From an uncultured Clostridia bacterium (GTDB taxonomy: Bacteria > Bacillota > Clostridia > Peptostreptococcales > Anaerovoracaceae), in NCBI GenBank assembly GCA_934277655.1, contig CAKQVC010000113.1, positions 1 through 6,852 of the forward strand: a DNA stretch of 6,852 nt, written 5' to 3'. The position numbers and the translations under genes are program-made. Positions 1-6,254 of the stretch are shown one piece after another (the first letter of the stretch is position 1; each line of letters begins with the position of its first letter). The notes below the pieces were generated by a model. That model did no database searches. It saw nothing but the letters and a program-made list of their open reading frames with translations, and had not been told where the DNA came from.

Positions 1-102
1 ATTAAAGCCCAATGCGAAATTCAATAAAGTTGTAATCATGATAATAATCAGAACAACAAATACAGTAAATCTGAAACGATTAGTAATACGATAGCTTTTC
101 AT
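1..102 (-). CDS. N-terminus of a probable SOS-induced, membrane-anchored small protein (YneA/LysM-like), partial
   Basis: Only the first 34 codons are present; the gene runs off the left edge. The start codon at 100-102 follows a good ribosome binding site (TAAAGGAGTG, 111-120). The peptide starts MKSYRITNRFRF, a short basic cytoplasmic segment. One hydrophobic stretch follows (about residues 13-31, rich in V, I, L, F and T), typical of a single-pass or signal-anchor helix. Basic N-terminus, one membrane helix and a promoter bracketed by two LexA boxes match the YneA-type cell-division suppressors of Firmicutes. Those proteins carry a LysM domain after the helix and delay septation during DNA damage. 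The LysM part would lie outside the window, so the family call is inference. In many Firmicutes this gene lies beside lexA; here the upstream neighbour is malY, so lexA could only lie to the left. Another small SOS-regulated membrane protein is possible. Confidence 0.6.
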   Translation of the reverse strand, partial: MKSYRITNRFRFTVFVVLIIIMITTLLNFALGFN

Positions 103-167
103 AAGGCAAACACTCCTTTATTTAGAATTTTTCTGAATACATCAATTTCCCCTTTTGCTGTAATCAT

Positions 168-195
168 GCAGTAAGTTCATTCCCCTTTTTACTGC
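168..195 (-). promoter_or_regulatory. Hairpin in the 5' leader of the SOS-controlled gene
   Basis: The predicted transcript starts near 217 and the start codon is at 102, giving a leader of roughly 115 bases. Within it, GCAGTAA (189-195 read on the minus strand) pairs with TTACTGC (168-174), a 7-bp stem with a 14-base loop. The loop contains AAAGGGGA followed directly by an ATG at 178-180. That ATG opens a 12-codon frame (MNLLHDYSKRGN, stop at 142-144). The spacing from the purine run to the ATG is only about one base, so translation is doubtful. A regulatory role is speculation; only the potential fold is visible. Confidence 0.3.
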
Positions 196-202
196 GCAGA
201 TG

Positions 203-216
203 AGAACATTTGTTCT
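203..216 (-). promoter_or_regulatory. LexA (SOS) operator, promoter-downstream copy
   Basis: Read on the minus strand this is AGAACAAATGTTCT, which fits the Gram-positive LexA/DinR consensus core GAAC-RNRY-GTTC exactly. It lies immediately after the -10 hexamer (224-229) and covers the predicted transcription start, so bound LexA should block initiation of the leftward gene. Confidence 0.85.
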
Positions 217-223
217 TATCTGT

Positions 224-252
224 AATATATCAGATTCTCAAGGAAAAGTCAA
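224..252 (-). promoter_or_regulatory. Sigma-A promoter of the left-edge SOS gene
   Basis: On the minus strand there is a -35 TTGACT (247-252), a 17-base spacer (230-246) and a -10 TATATT (224-229). The predicted start is near 217. LexA boxes sit on both sides: 261-274 just upstream of the -35 and 203-216 at the start site. The arrangement predicts tight repression that is released on DNA damage. Confidence 0.8.
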
Positions 253-260
253 CAGAAAAA

Positions 261-274
261 AGAACAAATGTTCT
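261..274 (+). promoter_or_regulatory. LexA (SOS) operator, promoter-upstream copy
   Basis: AGAACAAATGTTCT is read here on the plus strand. It is identical to the other LexA box (203-216) but in the opposite orientation, with 58 bases between equivalent positions. It ends nine bases upstream of the -35 element of the leftward promoter. Both boxes are followed, each in its own orientation, by an AAAAGGGGAA string, so more than the core site is shared. Confidence 0.82.
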
Positions 275-313
275 TAAAAGGGGAATTTTTTTTAATCTTG
301 TCTTTTTTATCAA

Positions 314-358
314 TAAAATAAACGCACCAGAGAGAAATCCTGCGGTGCGTTTATTTTA
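314..358 (-). terminator. Rho-independent terminator of the marR-malY unit
   Basis: TAAAATAAACGCACC (314-328) pairs perfectly with GGTGCGTTTATTTTA (344-358), a 15-bp stem with a 15-base loop. The hairpin lies about 50 bases past the malY stop codon. Read leftward, the 3' arm ends in TTTATTTTA, continuing T/A rich, which supplies the U-rich tail. The AT arms make it potentially bidirectional, but no plus-strand gene is seen. Confidence 0.75.
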
Positions 359-360
359 TA

Positions 361-391
361 AGCAGCATCACGTATTATACATGTGGCTGCT
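361..391 (-). other. Second hairpin in the malY 3' untranslated region
   Basis: AGCAGC (361-366) pairs with GCTGCT (386-391), and after a two-base bulge CAC (369-371) pairs with GTG (383-385). It sits between the malY stop codon (410-412) and the terminator (314-358). It lacks a T-run of its own, so it is more likely a stabilising 3' structure than a separate terminator. Confidence 0.35.
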
Positions 392-409
392 TTATGGAGT
401 GTTGATTTT

Positions 410-1630
410 CTATTTCGTGCTATTATGTTTTTTTACCGCTTCTGCCATGCGTACAAGGCCGGTTTCCAGTACAGCATGCGGCATTGCCAGATTTAGGCGG
501 ATATAACCTTTAGCGTTTCCGACAAATAGTTTGTCTCCCCCCTCCAGCAGGACGCCGGCGTTATTGGCAAAGAACAGCGGCAGGTCTTCGACATCCGGCA
601 GGACCTTCGACATATCAACCCATGCAAAGTAAGTTGCATCCGGGATCGTAAAGACTGCTTCGGGAATTTCCTTTTCCAGAAATTCTTTAACATAGGCAAG
701 ATTGTTGTCAATGTAGAGCTTTAATTCATCCAGCCACTGACCGCCGTGTTCGTAAGCAGCCTTGTGAGCTGCAATCGACAATGGATTTGTTGCACCGATA
801 TTTTTATCTCGCGCCTCGAATCTTGCACGTTCTTCCGGACAGCGGATGATGATATTGGAAAACAGCATGCCGGCAAGGTTGAAGGTTTTGCTGGCAGACA
901 TGGTCGTGATCAGCTTTTTATAGTCCGGCATGATCTTTCCCATTGGGATATGGGAAAGTCCGGTACGAATTAAATCACAGTGGATTTCATCAGAAATAAC
1001 CCAAAGATCATTCTTCTCTGTGATTTGTGCGATTTTTTTCAATTCATCCTCCGTCCAGATGCGGCCGGAAGGATTGTGCGGATTGCACAGCATCAACATC
1101 TTAACCTGCGGGTCTGCGGCTTTTGCAGCAAGATCATCAAAATCAATTTCAAAACGACCGTCCATCTTTTTGAGCGGAGATGTAACCAGTTCTACATCAT
1201 TATATTCACAGGCATGCAGGAAGAATCCATAAGCCGGTGTCATGGTCAAAACCTTGCCATTATCAGGTTTTACGAGATCCTCTACCAGCTGATACAGCGC
1301 CGGAATGACTCCAGGTGAAAATTCCAGCTCTTCTTTTGGGAATTCCCAGCTATAGCGGGTACGGCACCAGTTACGCAGGGATTCATAGTATCCGGCATCT
1401 GATACGATCGTATATCCGAGAATCTTACGATCTACACGTTCTTTGATTGCTTCCCGAATCTCCGGTGCGACCGCAAATTCCATATCTGCAACCCACATTC
1501 TAATAAACTCATCATCTGCATAAGGGAATTTTTTCTCCGGTCCACACTTGAAAATGTATGGGCGCCATCCATCCACATTCTCAGAATTGGTGTGTGTTCT
1601 GTCAATGATTTCGTCAAAATTGTACTTCAT
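410..1630 (-). CDS. malY: MalY/PatB-family PLP-dependent cystathionine beta-lyase (C-S lyase)/aminotransferase
   Basis: This 406-residue protein is a cytosolic fold-type I PLP enzyme of the MalY/PatB branch, close to the usual length of about 390. The family cleaves the C-S bond of cystathionine, cysteine and cysteine conjugates, giving thiol or sulfide, pyruvate and ammonia. E. coli MalY also antagonises the activator MalT. Visible signatures are the N-terminal WVADMEF segment (46-52), NPHNPSG (183-189) for PLP and substrate, SDEIH (213-217) with Asp214 for the pyridine nitrogen, SASKTFNLAG (245-254) with Lys248 as the Schiff-base lysine, and YIRLN (376-380) with Arg378 for the substrate carboxylate. 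All expected catalytic residues are present. The start is firm: AAGGAGGT lies seven bases upstream of the ATG. It follows marR in the same direction and has a MarR-like site in its leader. The exact substrate cannot be read from the sequence; the symbol names the family. Confidence 0.9.
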   Translation of the reverse strand: MKYNFDEIIDRTHTNSENVDGWRPYIFKCGPEKKFPYADDEFIRMWVADMEFAVAPEIREAIKERVDRKILGYTIVSDAGYYESLRNWCRTRYSWEFPKEELEFSPGVIPALYQLVEDLVKPDNGKVLTMTPAYGFFLHACEYNDVELVTSPLKKMDGRFEIDFDDLAAKAADPQVKMLMLCNPHNPSGRIWTEDELKKIAQITEKNDLWVISDEIHCDLIRTGLSHIPMGKIMPDYKKLITTMSASKTFNLAGMLFSNIIIRCPEERARFEARDKNIGATNPLSIAAHKAAYEHGGQWLDELKLYIDNNLAYVKEFLEKEIPEAVFTIPDATYFAWVDMSKVLPDVEDLPLFFANNAGVLLEGGDKLFVGNAKGYIRLNLAMPHAVLETGLVRMAEAVKKHNSTK

Positions 1631-1667
1631 GTTCGGTACCTCCTTCTAATTTGTATCTCATATTTGA

Positions 1668-1685
1668 TTAAGTAGCTTAACTATT
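1668..1685 (-). promoter_or_regulatory. Putative second MarR operator upstream of malY
   Basis: TTAAGTAGCTTAACTATT (plus strand) matches the equivalent 18 bases of the perfect palindrome upstream of marR at 14 positions, in either reading direction. The shared core is TTAAG, three or four variable bases, then TTAACT. It lies 38 bases upstream of the malY start codon. I found no convincing -35/-10 pair for malY here, so it may act as a roadblock or mark a weak promoter. Confidence 0.45.
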
Positions 1686-1698
1686 GGGGCAATACTTA

Positions 1699-1724
1699 CT
1701 GCAAAAGCATGCGGGCTTTTGCAG
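1699..1724 (-). other. Intercistronic hairpin between marR and malY
   Basis: CTGCAAAAGC (1699-1708) and GCTTTTGCAG (1715-1724) form a perfect 10-bp stem with a six-base loop, 23 bases after the marR stop. Read leftward it is followed by TAAGTATTG, not a T-run, so it should be at most a leaky terminator. It could separate marR and malY transcript levels or mark an RNA processing point, leaving malY expressed by read-through from the marR promoters. Confidence 0.5.
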
Positions 1725-1746
1725 ATTTAAACTTTTATGGTGAAGC

Positions 1747-2229
1747 TTACAGCATGCGGCTCTCCTCCACATCCAGTGCGAATGCCCGGTTCAGGCATTG
1801 CTGGATGCGGATGTAAGTCTGAAGATCTGCTTCCGAAACATCACCCAGCATTTTAAAAGTACGCTGATAACAAGCCTCTTCAAACTTGCGATGTTTTTCA
1901 AAGAATTTCTTTCCTTCCTGGCTCAAAAAAAGATTATATTCCCGGCTGTTGACAGGATTACGCTGCTGCTGTACCCACCCTTTATTTTTGAGCTTGCGTA
2001 TCAGTTGTGAGCAGGCACTGGCCGTTTTACCGAAGCTTTTTGCAAGCTGTGCAGCTGTGATGCCTTGATGACTGCCAATGGCCTTGATCATCTGAGACTC
2101 TGCCTGATACATCTTTTCCCCATCATAATCATGAAGTAAAGCATCGTATGCGTTGATTAATGCCACCCCATCGTCCAAGATATCAATTGCCTTGCAAAAG
2201 GACTGGTAACGTGTGTCTTTTTGATCCAT
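1747..2229 (-). CDS. MarR-family winged-helix transcriptional regulator
   Basis: This is a 160-residue dimeric DNA-binding regulator of MarR size and layout. An N-terminal helical dimerisation part is followed by the helix-turn-helix at about 57-86 (ITAAQLAKSFGKTASACSQL then IRKLKNKGWV). The beta wing is at about 87-103, with Arg96 and the LFLSQEG strand in place of the usual DRR-LxLTxxG. A long C-terminal helix completes the dimer interface. The frame is open to an ATG at 2241, but that codon has no ribosome binding site. The ATG at 2229 has GGAG at 2236-2239 with ideal six-base spacing, so I chose 2229. Two promoters and a perfect inverted repeat precede it, indicating autoregulation. The next gene, malY, has a related site, so a sulfur metabolite or a thiol or aromatic compound is a plausible effector, but this is inference. 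Confidence 0.88.
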   Translation of the reverse strand: MDQKDTRYQSFCKAIDILDDGVALINAYDALLHDYDGEKMYQAESQMIKAIGSHQGITAAQLAKSFGKTASACSQLIRKLKNKGWVQQQRNPVNSREYNLFLSQEGKKFFEKHRKFEEACYQRTFKMLGDVSEADLQTYIRIQQCLNRAFALDVEESRML

Positions 2230-2280
2230 TCTGTTCTCCATGAGATTTTGTATTTCTATATAATCAAATAATAAGTTGCT

Positions 2281-2305
2281 AAACAGTTAAGCACGTTAAC
2301 TGTTT
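2281..2305 (-). promoter_or_regulatory. Perfect inverted repeat, probable MarR autoregulatory operator
   Basis: AAACAGTTAA (2281-2290) and TTAACTGTTT (2296-2305) are perfect reverse complements separated by five bases. The site covers the predicted start and first bases of the transcript from the proximal marR promoter (-10 at 2308-2313), and is about 35 bases downstream of the distal start. An overlapping weaker copy (ATAAGTTGCTAAACAGTT, 2271-2288, 13 of 18 matches to the core) suggests room for two dimers. Position and symmetry are typical of MarR repression sites. Confidence 0.7.
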
Positions 2306-2307
2306 GC

Positions 2308-2336
2308 AGTATAGCACACACCTTTATCCAAGTCAA
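2308..2336 (-). promoter_or_regulatory. Proximal sigma-A promoter of marR
   Basis: The minus strand reads TTGACT (2331-2336), a 17-base spacer (2314-2330) and TATACT (2308-2313). The predicted start is near 2301, inside the inverted repeat 2281-2305. An all-A/T block (2338-2357) directly upstream of the -35 could serve as an UP element. Confidence 0.75.
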
Positions 2337-2346
2337 GATTTTTATA

Positions 2347-2375
2347 ATTATAAAAATTTAAATAAGTTTTGTCAA
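2347..2375 (-). promoter_or_regulatory. Distal, perfect-consensus sigma-A promoter of marR
   Basis: The minus strand reads TTGACA (2370-2375), exactly 17 bases (2353-2369) and TATAAT (2347-2352), a complete match to the housekeeping consensus. It begins 18 bases past the stop codon of the PAS regulator. Its -10 is embedded in a perfect 20-base A/T palindrome (2338-2357), and its start would fall near 2340. The marR transcript would carry an untranslated leader of about 110 bases. Confidence 0.7.
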
Positions 2376-2392
2376 TGCTCGGGATAAAAAAT

Positions 2393-4396
2393 TTACCGCT
2401 CTTCATTCATCAGCTCACCCAAAGTCGTTTCACCCCAACTGTAGTTTGTTAGGTAGCTTCCTTTAAAAAGTTGAGAATACTCTCTTTTGCCAGATAGAAA
2501 GTTATACAGATCGCACTCAACCTTATCCATCACGATTCGGCGCTTTCCGTCAACTGATTCAACAATTTCTGTAATTCCATATTCCTCCAAAGTGCTTTTT
2601 AGTCTAAGTGCTACTTTGCGGTATCTTGAAAGGGTCAGTGTATTTGCTGGTTCATCCTCCCACAAGAAACTGATGGCCTCTTCTGAAGTAACATATCCAC
2701 CCTTACGATCAACCAGCAACGCTAAAAGTTCCTTGGATTTTTTGCTACGAAACGCAACAGGGGTATCCCCTACAAAAACATCGAAATATCCAAATGTGCG
2801 GATCGATACTGTGCGGTTTTCGGGCAAGGTTTGCTTCATGGTTTCAGAACTGCCTTCTACAGGATAGAGCATAACGTAACGTGAAGAATTAGTATTTGCT
2901 TCTTTTTCTGAACAGATGGCTTTCATTCTGCACTCTTTTTCCGATTGATAATCAAAATAGACAAAATCTGCTTCTCCCGTTCTAAGTAATTCTGCAAATG
3001 CCTCGTAAGGAACTTCGCTGTACGAAACGAAATTCTCCCAGGGGGTAAATTGTTCGGTCAGAGGAAGCCATTCTTCTTCGGTGTAACCAAAAAAATAGCA
3101 GACATTTTCGGTTGCATATAGCGGCTTTACCAAACCTTCAGAGGTAATTTCGAAGGCTGCAATACCATCAGAAAATTGTGTGACCAAATTACGCATTTTT
3201 TCTTTTAGACGATCGTTTTCTGCCCTTAATTCCACAGAATCTTTTATTTCTTTTGACTCGCGGCAGCAATAGAAGCTGACAGATTCATCAACTTTAATAA
3301 ATACACCTATATAATGTTTAATGATATCATCGGCAGACCGAGCCATATAGGTAATTTGTGGCGGTTTTCCGTCAATTCTGCGCATTTTTTTTTGACAGAA
3401 ATCACTAAAAAATTTACGAACAGTGTCTTGCTGTTCCGCTGTTACGGAAACAATCAACCATTTTTCCAACGCATCTTCAATCTGCATTGCTATATTCTCA
3501 AAGCGTTTTAAATATGAATTTTCCTCACAATGCAGACATTTTACAGTATTGGCATCCAGATTGAACTCAAAAATCCTATCGTAAACATCAGTAAGAGCCT
3601 GCAGATATCGTTTACTTTCTCTCGACTTTTTTGCCTGATAGCGTTCTGTAATATCCATACAAACACTTTGGAACTCTGCCTCGCCTCGCTCGTTGATACA
3701 TTTTGTGACCCATCCGAACATGTGTGCACGGGTTCCGTCACAACGAAGCAAAGTCATATCTCCAGCAACAGGAGCATCTGAATCATAAACACGGTTAAGA
3801 TAATTTGAAAATCTGCGGCGTTCTTCCATTGGAATCATCAAAAATATATTGCTTTTGTACATTTCCAGATAATCCATTTCCCCGTCTTTTACTTCCGGAA
3901 AGCGGAGAAACTCTATCATCTTCGGATTAATATATGTAATTCTAGGCTGTTTTTCGCAGGTATATCTTAAAACTCCACAAGGAACGGTTTCATTCAAAAA
4001 ATGCAAAGCGGTGTTTTCGTTTTTTATATCAGTTATATCAGTTAAAACAGAATAACCGACGAGTGTACCATCACCCATTCTCTTGGGCGTAATGGTATCT
4101 CTCACATAGATAATCGTACCATCTTTTTTTTCGAGGCGGTACTCACCGGTAAGAGCTTGTTCTTTCATAATTATTCTTTTGATAAATTCGGAATACTTTT
4201 CGCGATCAGCCGGATAAACCCGCATCGTATATAGATCTCTGCTATCATCCAACAGTTCAGCTTTACATATACCGAGCATATCACATAGATTTTGACTCAC
4301 ATAGCTCAGACGAACCGGTGCAGTCAAAATGTACTGATGAAAACCACTGATTTGTTGATTCAGTATATCCTCCATATTATCTAACATATCTTTCAT
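2393..4396 (-). CDS. Multi-PAS one-component transcriptional regulator with SARP-type winged helix
   Basis: This 667-residue soluble protein has no signal peptide or membrane segment. PAS/PAC 1 spans about 13-126 (EYRLEKKDGT...VLTDITDIK), and PAS/PAC 2 about 130-256 (LLRCDGTRAHMFGW...CMDITERY). A diverged PAS-like segment covers about 262-380 (YDRIFEFNLDANTV) and includes Cys287-x-x-Cys290 and Cys377-Cys378. A short coiled coil follows (380-403), then a fourth PAS-like domain (about 405-512). The C-terminal OmpR/SARP winged helix (about 530-628) has FGYFDVFVGD, KSKELLALLV and LSRYRKVALRLK. A stub (CDLYNFLSG...YLTNYSW) looks like the start of a BTAD domain that then ends. There is no receiver, kinase or GGDEF domain, so it likely senses a small molecule or redox state and binds DNA directly. 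The ATG follows AAGGAG by five bases. It lies downstream of, and co-directional with, the acyl-CoA synthetase gene, which is a likely target. The ligand is unknown. Confidence 0.85.
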   Translation of the reverse strand: MKDMLDNMEDILNQQISGFHQYILTAPVRLSYVSQNLCDMLGICKAELLDDSRDLYTMRVYPADREKYSEFIKRIIMKEQALTGEYRLEKKDGTIIYVRDTITPKRMGDGTLVGYSVLTDITDIKNENTALHFLNETVPCGVLRYTCEKQPRITYINPKMIEFLRFPEVKDGEMDYLEMYKSNIFLMIPMEERRRFSNYLNRVYDSDAPVAGDMTLLRCDGTRAHMFGWVTKCINERGEAEFQSVCMDITERYQAKKSRESKRYLQALTDVYDRIFEFNLDANTVKCLHCEENSYLKRFENIAMQIEDALEKWLIVSVTAEQQDTVRKFFSDFCQKKMRRIDGKPPQITYMARSADDIIKHYIGVFIKVDESVSFYCCRESKEIKDSVELRAENDRLKEKMRNLVTQFSDGIAAFEITSEGLVKPLYATENVCYFFGYTEEEWLPLTEQFTPWENFVSYSEVPYEAFAELLRTGEADFVYFDYQSEKECRMKAICSEKEANTNSSRYVMLYPVEGSSETMKQTLPENRTVSIRTFGYFDVFVGDTPVAFRSKKSKELLALLVDRKGGYVTSEEAISFLWEDEPANTLTLSRYRKVALRLKSTLEEYGITEIVESVDGKRRIVMDKVECDLYNFLSGKREYSQLFKGSYLTNYSWGETTLGELMNEER

Positions 4397-4461
4397 AGCA
4401 ACTCCTTTTGCAGAAAAACCGTTATCTGCCTACAGGGATTAAATTTGACTTTTTACATTTA

Positions 4462-4470
4462 AGTATAACA
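4462..4470 (-). promoter_or_regulatory. Extended -10 promoter of the PAS regulator gene
   Basis: The minus strand reads TGT-TATACT (4462-4470), an extended -10 element. No good -35 stands 17 bases upstream (AAAAAT), but A-tracts there could help RNA polymerase. The predicted start is near 4455, giving a leader of about 60 bases. A 5-bp hairpin GCAGA/TCTGC lies just before the ribosome binding site. The rest of 4397-4599 is A/T-rich, with a small palindrome GCGTTTAACGC (4585-4595) and no convincing terminator for the upstream synthetase gene. Confidence 0.5.
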
Positions 4471-4599
4471 TATAAATACGGCAAATTTTTGTTTTTTTTA
4501 AAATTATGAAAAAACTCAGCAGCTGCAAATGCAAACATCCGTTCGGACATGTAAGAAATACTGATGAAAAATATTGATATGTATGCGTTTAACGCCAAG

Positions 4600-6252
4600 T
4601 TATATTTCTGTTGCCGAAGAATCCTGACTGCGAAGGACAGTCTTTTGTATTTTGCCGCTGATTGTCTTAGGCAGTTCAGTTACGAACTCAACAAGGCGAA
4701 TCCATTTATATTCCGAAAGCTTTTTATTGCAGAAATTTTTAATCTCCAACTCAAGCTCCTGAGAAGGTTTGCACCCTGCACCAAGAACAATAACAGCTTT
4801 GATTACCTGACCGCGCAGAGCATCTGGCACACCAATCACACTACATTCTACAATAGCAGGATGCTCCATCAGCACGTTCTCCACCTCGTATGGTCCTACT
4901 CTGAAACCGCCGGTCTTGATAATATCATCAAAGCGGCCATGGAACCAATATCTTCCATTTTCGTCCATGTAAGCAGCATCACCCGTATGATATACACCGT
5001 CACGCCAAACATAACTATACTGTTCCTCATTGTCCAGATATGCAGTAAATACACCGGGTTGCTTACCTGTTTTTTCTGGAATGATAACAACCTCACCTAT
5101 CTCATAGATATCGACAGGTTTTCCATTCTTTCCACGAAGCTCAATATTATAAAAAGGCGAAAGAGTTCCCATAGAGCCCTCTACAACATCATAGCCTTTG
5201 AAATTTGCCATTAAAAGTGTCGTCTCAGTCTGACCATATCCTTCGCAAAGTTCGAGTCCGGTACGTTCTGTAAACTTACGAAATACTTCAGGTGCTAATA
5301 TTTCACCTGCAGTCGTTGCATGTTTGAGCGTTGGCATATCAGGAATGCCTTTACGCACAAGGTAACGGTAAACGGTAGGAGGTGCACAGAAAGAAGTCAC
5401 CCCATAGCGATTAATCACAGATGTTAACTGTTTAGGTTCAAAATTATCGAAGTCATATACCATGACGGCACTGCCAACAAGCCATTGTCCGTAAATCTTT
5501 CCCCAGGATGCTTTTGCCCATCCTGTTTCTGCAACAGTAAAGTGAAGACCATTGTCCTCTGCCTGATGCCAATACTTTGCCGTGACGATATGTGCAAGAG
5601 GATAGCTGTGCTCGTGGATCACACCCTTCGGATAACCGGTAGTACCGGATGTGAAGTACAGCATCATCGGATCGGTCGCCAGTGTCTGCACACGTTCTAG
5701 ATTTTCAGAAGCTTCCTTCATTGCCGTTGTCAGATTTTCAAAGCCGTCTACATCATTCTGAACGCACCACAGCTTTGCCGTCGTACCTGCTTCTTTCAGT
5801 GCTGCAGTGATTTTTTCAGGAACCTCATTCTGCACGGTACACACAATCGCTTTTGCCTTAGAAGCTTTTATGCGGTATACGAAATCACTGACTGTCAGCA
5901 TATGAGTCGCAGGAATCATCACAGCACCCAACTTGTGCAACGCAACTGCTGCAAACCAATATTCATAGTGTCTCTTCAAAATCAGCATAACACGATCGCC
6001 ACGGCCGATTCCTGCACTGCGGAATATATTCGCCATCTGATTGCTATATTTTTTTATATCTGCAAATGAAAAAATATGTTCCTCACCGTCAACATTGCAC
6101 CATACAAGTGCACGTTTATCCGGTGTTTCGTTTGCTATTTTATCGACAACATCATAACCAAAGTTAAAGTTATCGGGATATTCAAGGGTTAATTTTTTCA
6201 GTCTGCCGTTTTCATCGACAATTTCATTACAATACTGTTTGTATATGCTCAT
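4600..6252 (-). CDS. AMP-forming acyl-CoA synthetase, medium-chain (ACSM/Acs-like) type
   Basis: This 550-residue cytosolic ANL-superfamily enzyme activates a free carboxylic acid with ATP to an acyl-AMP, then transfers the acyl group to CoA. All core motifs are present: A3 phosphate loop YFTSGTTGYPKG (199-210), A5 GYGQTET (338-344), A7 YHTGD (421-425), A8 hinge GRFDDIIKTGGFRVGPYEVE (439-458), and A10 LPKTISGKIQK (527-537) with catalytic Lys534. The segment AETGWAKASWGKIYGQW (241-257) matches the pocket region typical of acetyl- and medium-chain acyl-CoA synthetases. The exact acid (short or medium fatty acid, branched or aromatic) cannot be read. The start codon lies two bases after the accA stop. 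Its ribosome binding site AAGGAG (6258-6263) is inside the last accA codons, so the two are co-transcribed and probably translationally coupled. The PAS regulator gene follows about 200 bases downstream. Confidence 0.9.
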   Translation of the reverse strand: MSIYKQYCNEIVDENGRLKKLTLEYPDNFNFGYDVVDKIANETPDKRALVWCNVDGEEHIFSFADIKKYSNQMANIFRSAGIGRGDRVMLILKRHYEYWFAAVALHKLGAVMIPATHMLTVSDFVYRIKASKAKAIVCTVQNEVPEKITAALKEAGTTAKLWCVQNDVDGFENLTTAMKEASENLERVQTLATDPMMLYFTSGTTGYPKGVIHEHSYPLAHIVTAKYWHQAEDNGLHFTVAETGWAKASWGKIYGQWLVGSAVMVYDFDNFEPKQLTSVINRYGVTSFCAPPTVYRYLVRKGIPDMPTLKHATTAGEILAPEVFRKFTERTGLELCEGYGQTETTLLMANFKGYDVVEGSMGTLSPFYNIELRGKNGKPVDIYEIGEVVIIPEKTGKQPGVFTAYLDNEEQYSYVWRDGVYHTGDAAYMDENGRYWFHGRFDDIIKTGGFRVGPYEVENVLMEHPAIVECSVIGVPDALRGQVIKAVIVLGAGCKPSQELELEIKNFCNKKLSEYKWIRLVEFVTELPKTISGKIQKTVLRSQDSSATEI

Positions 6253-6254
6253 AC

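Noticed and set aside
210..506. Plus-strand open frame of 98 codons beginning in the SOS promoter region
   Set aside because: It overlaps the terminator and the 3' end of malY, begins inside a LexA box and has no ribosome binding site; its low-complexity sequence looks like chance.
2338..2357. Perfect 20-base A/T palindrome as a terminator of the PAS regulator gene
   Set aside because: It contains no G-C pairs and coincides with a consensus -10 element and the region upstream of a -35; promoter function explains it better.
2487..2867. Plus-strand open frame of 126 codons opposite the PAS regulator DNA-binding domain
   Set aside because: It is a shadow of a well-supported coding region with no independent signals.
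4027..4046. Short direct repeat (ATATCAGTT twice)
   Set aside because: It encodes the TDITDI end of the first PAS/PAC domain and is explained by the protein sequence.
4500..4560. Possible terminator between the acyl-CoA synthetase and PAS regulator genes
   Set aside because: A GCAGCTGC palindrome and a T-run are present on the minus strand, but I could not build a stem with an acceptable loop next to the T-run.
4564..5214. Plus-strand open frame of 216 codons opposite the acyl-CoA synthetase
   Set aside because: It is antisense to the conserved C-terminal domain of the synthetase, shows no domain signature and has no ribosome binding site or promoter; its length is a by-product of codon use on the other strand.
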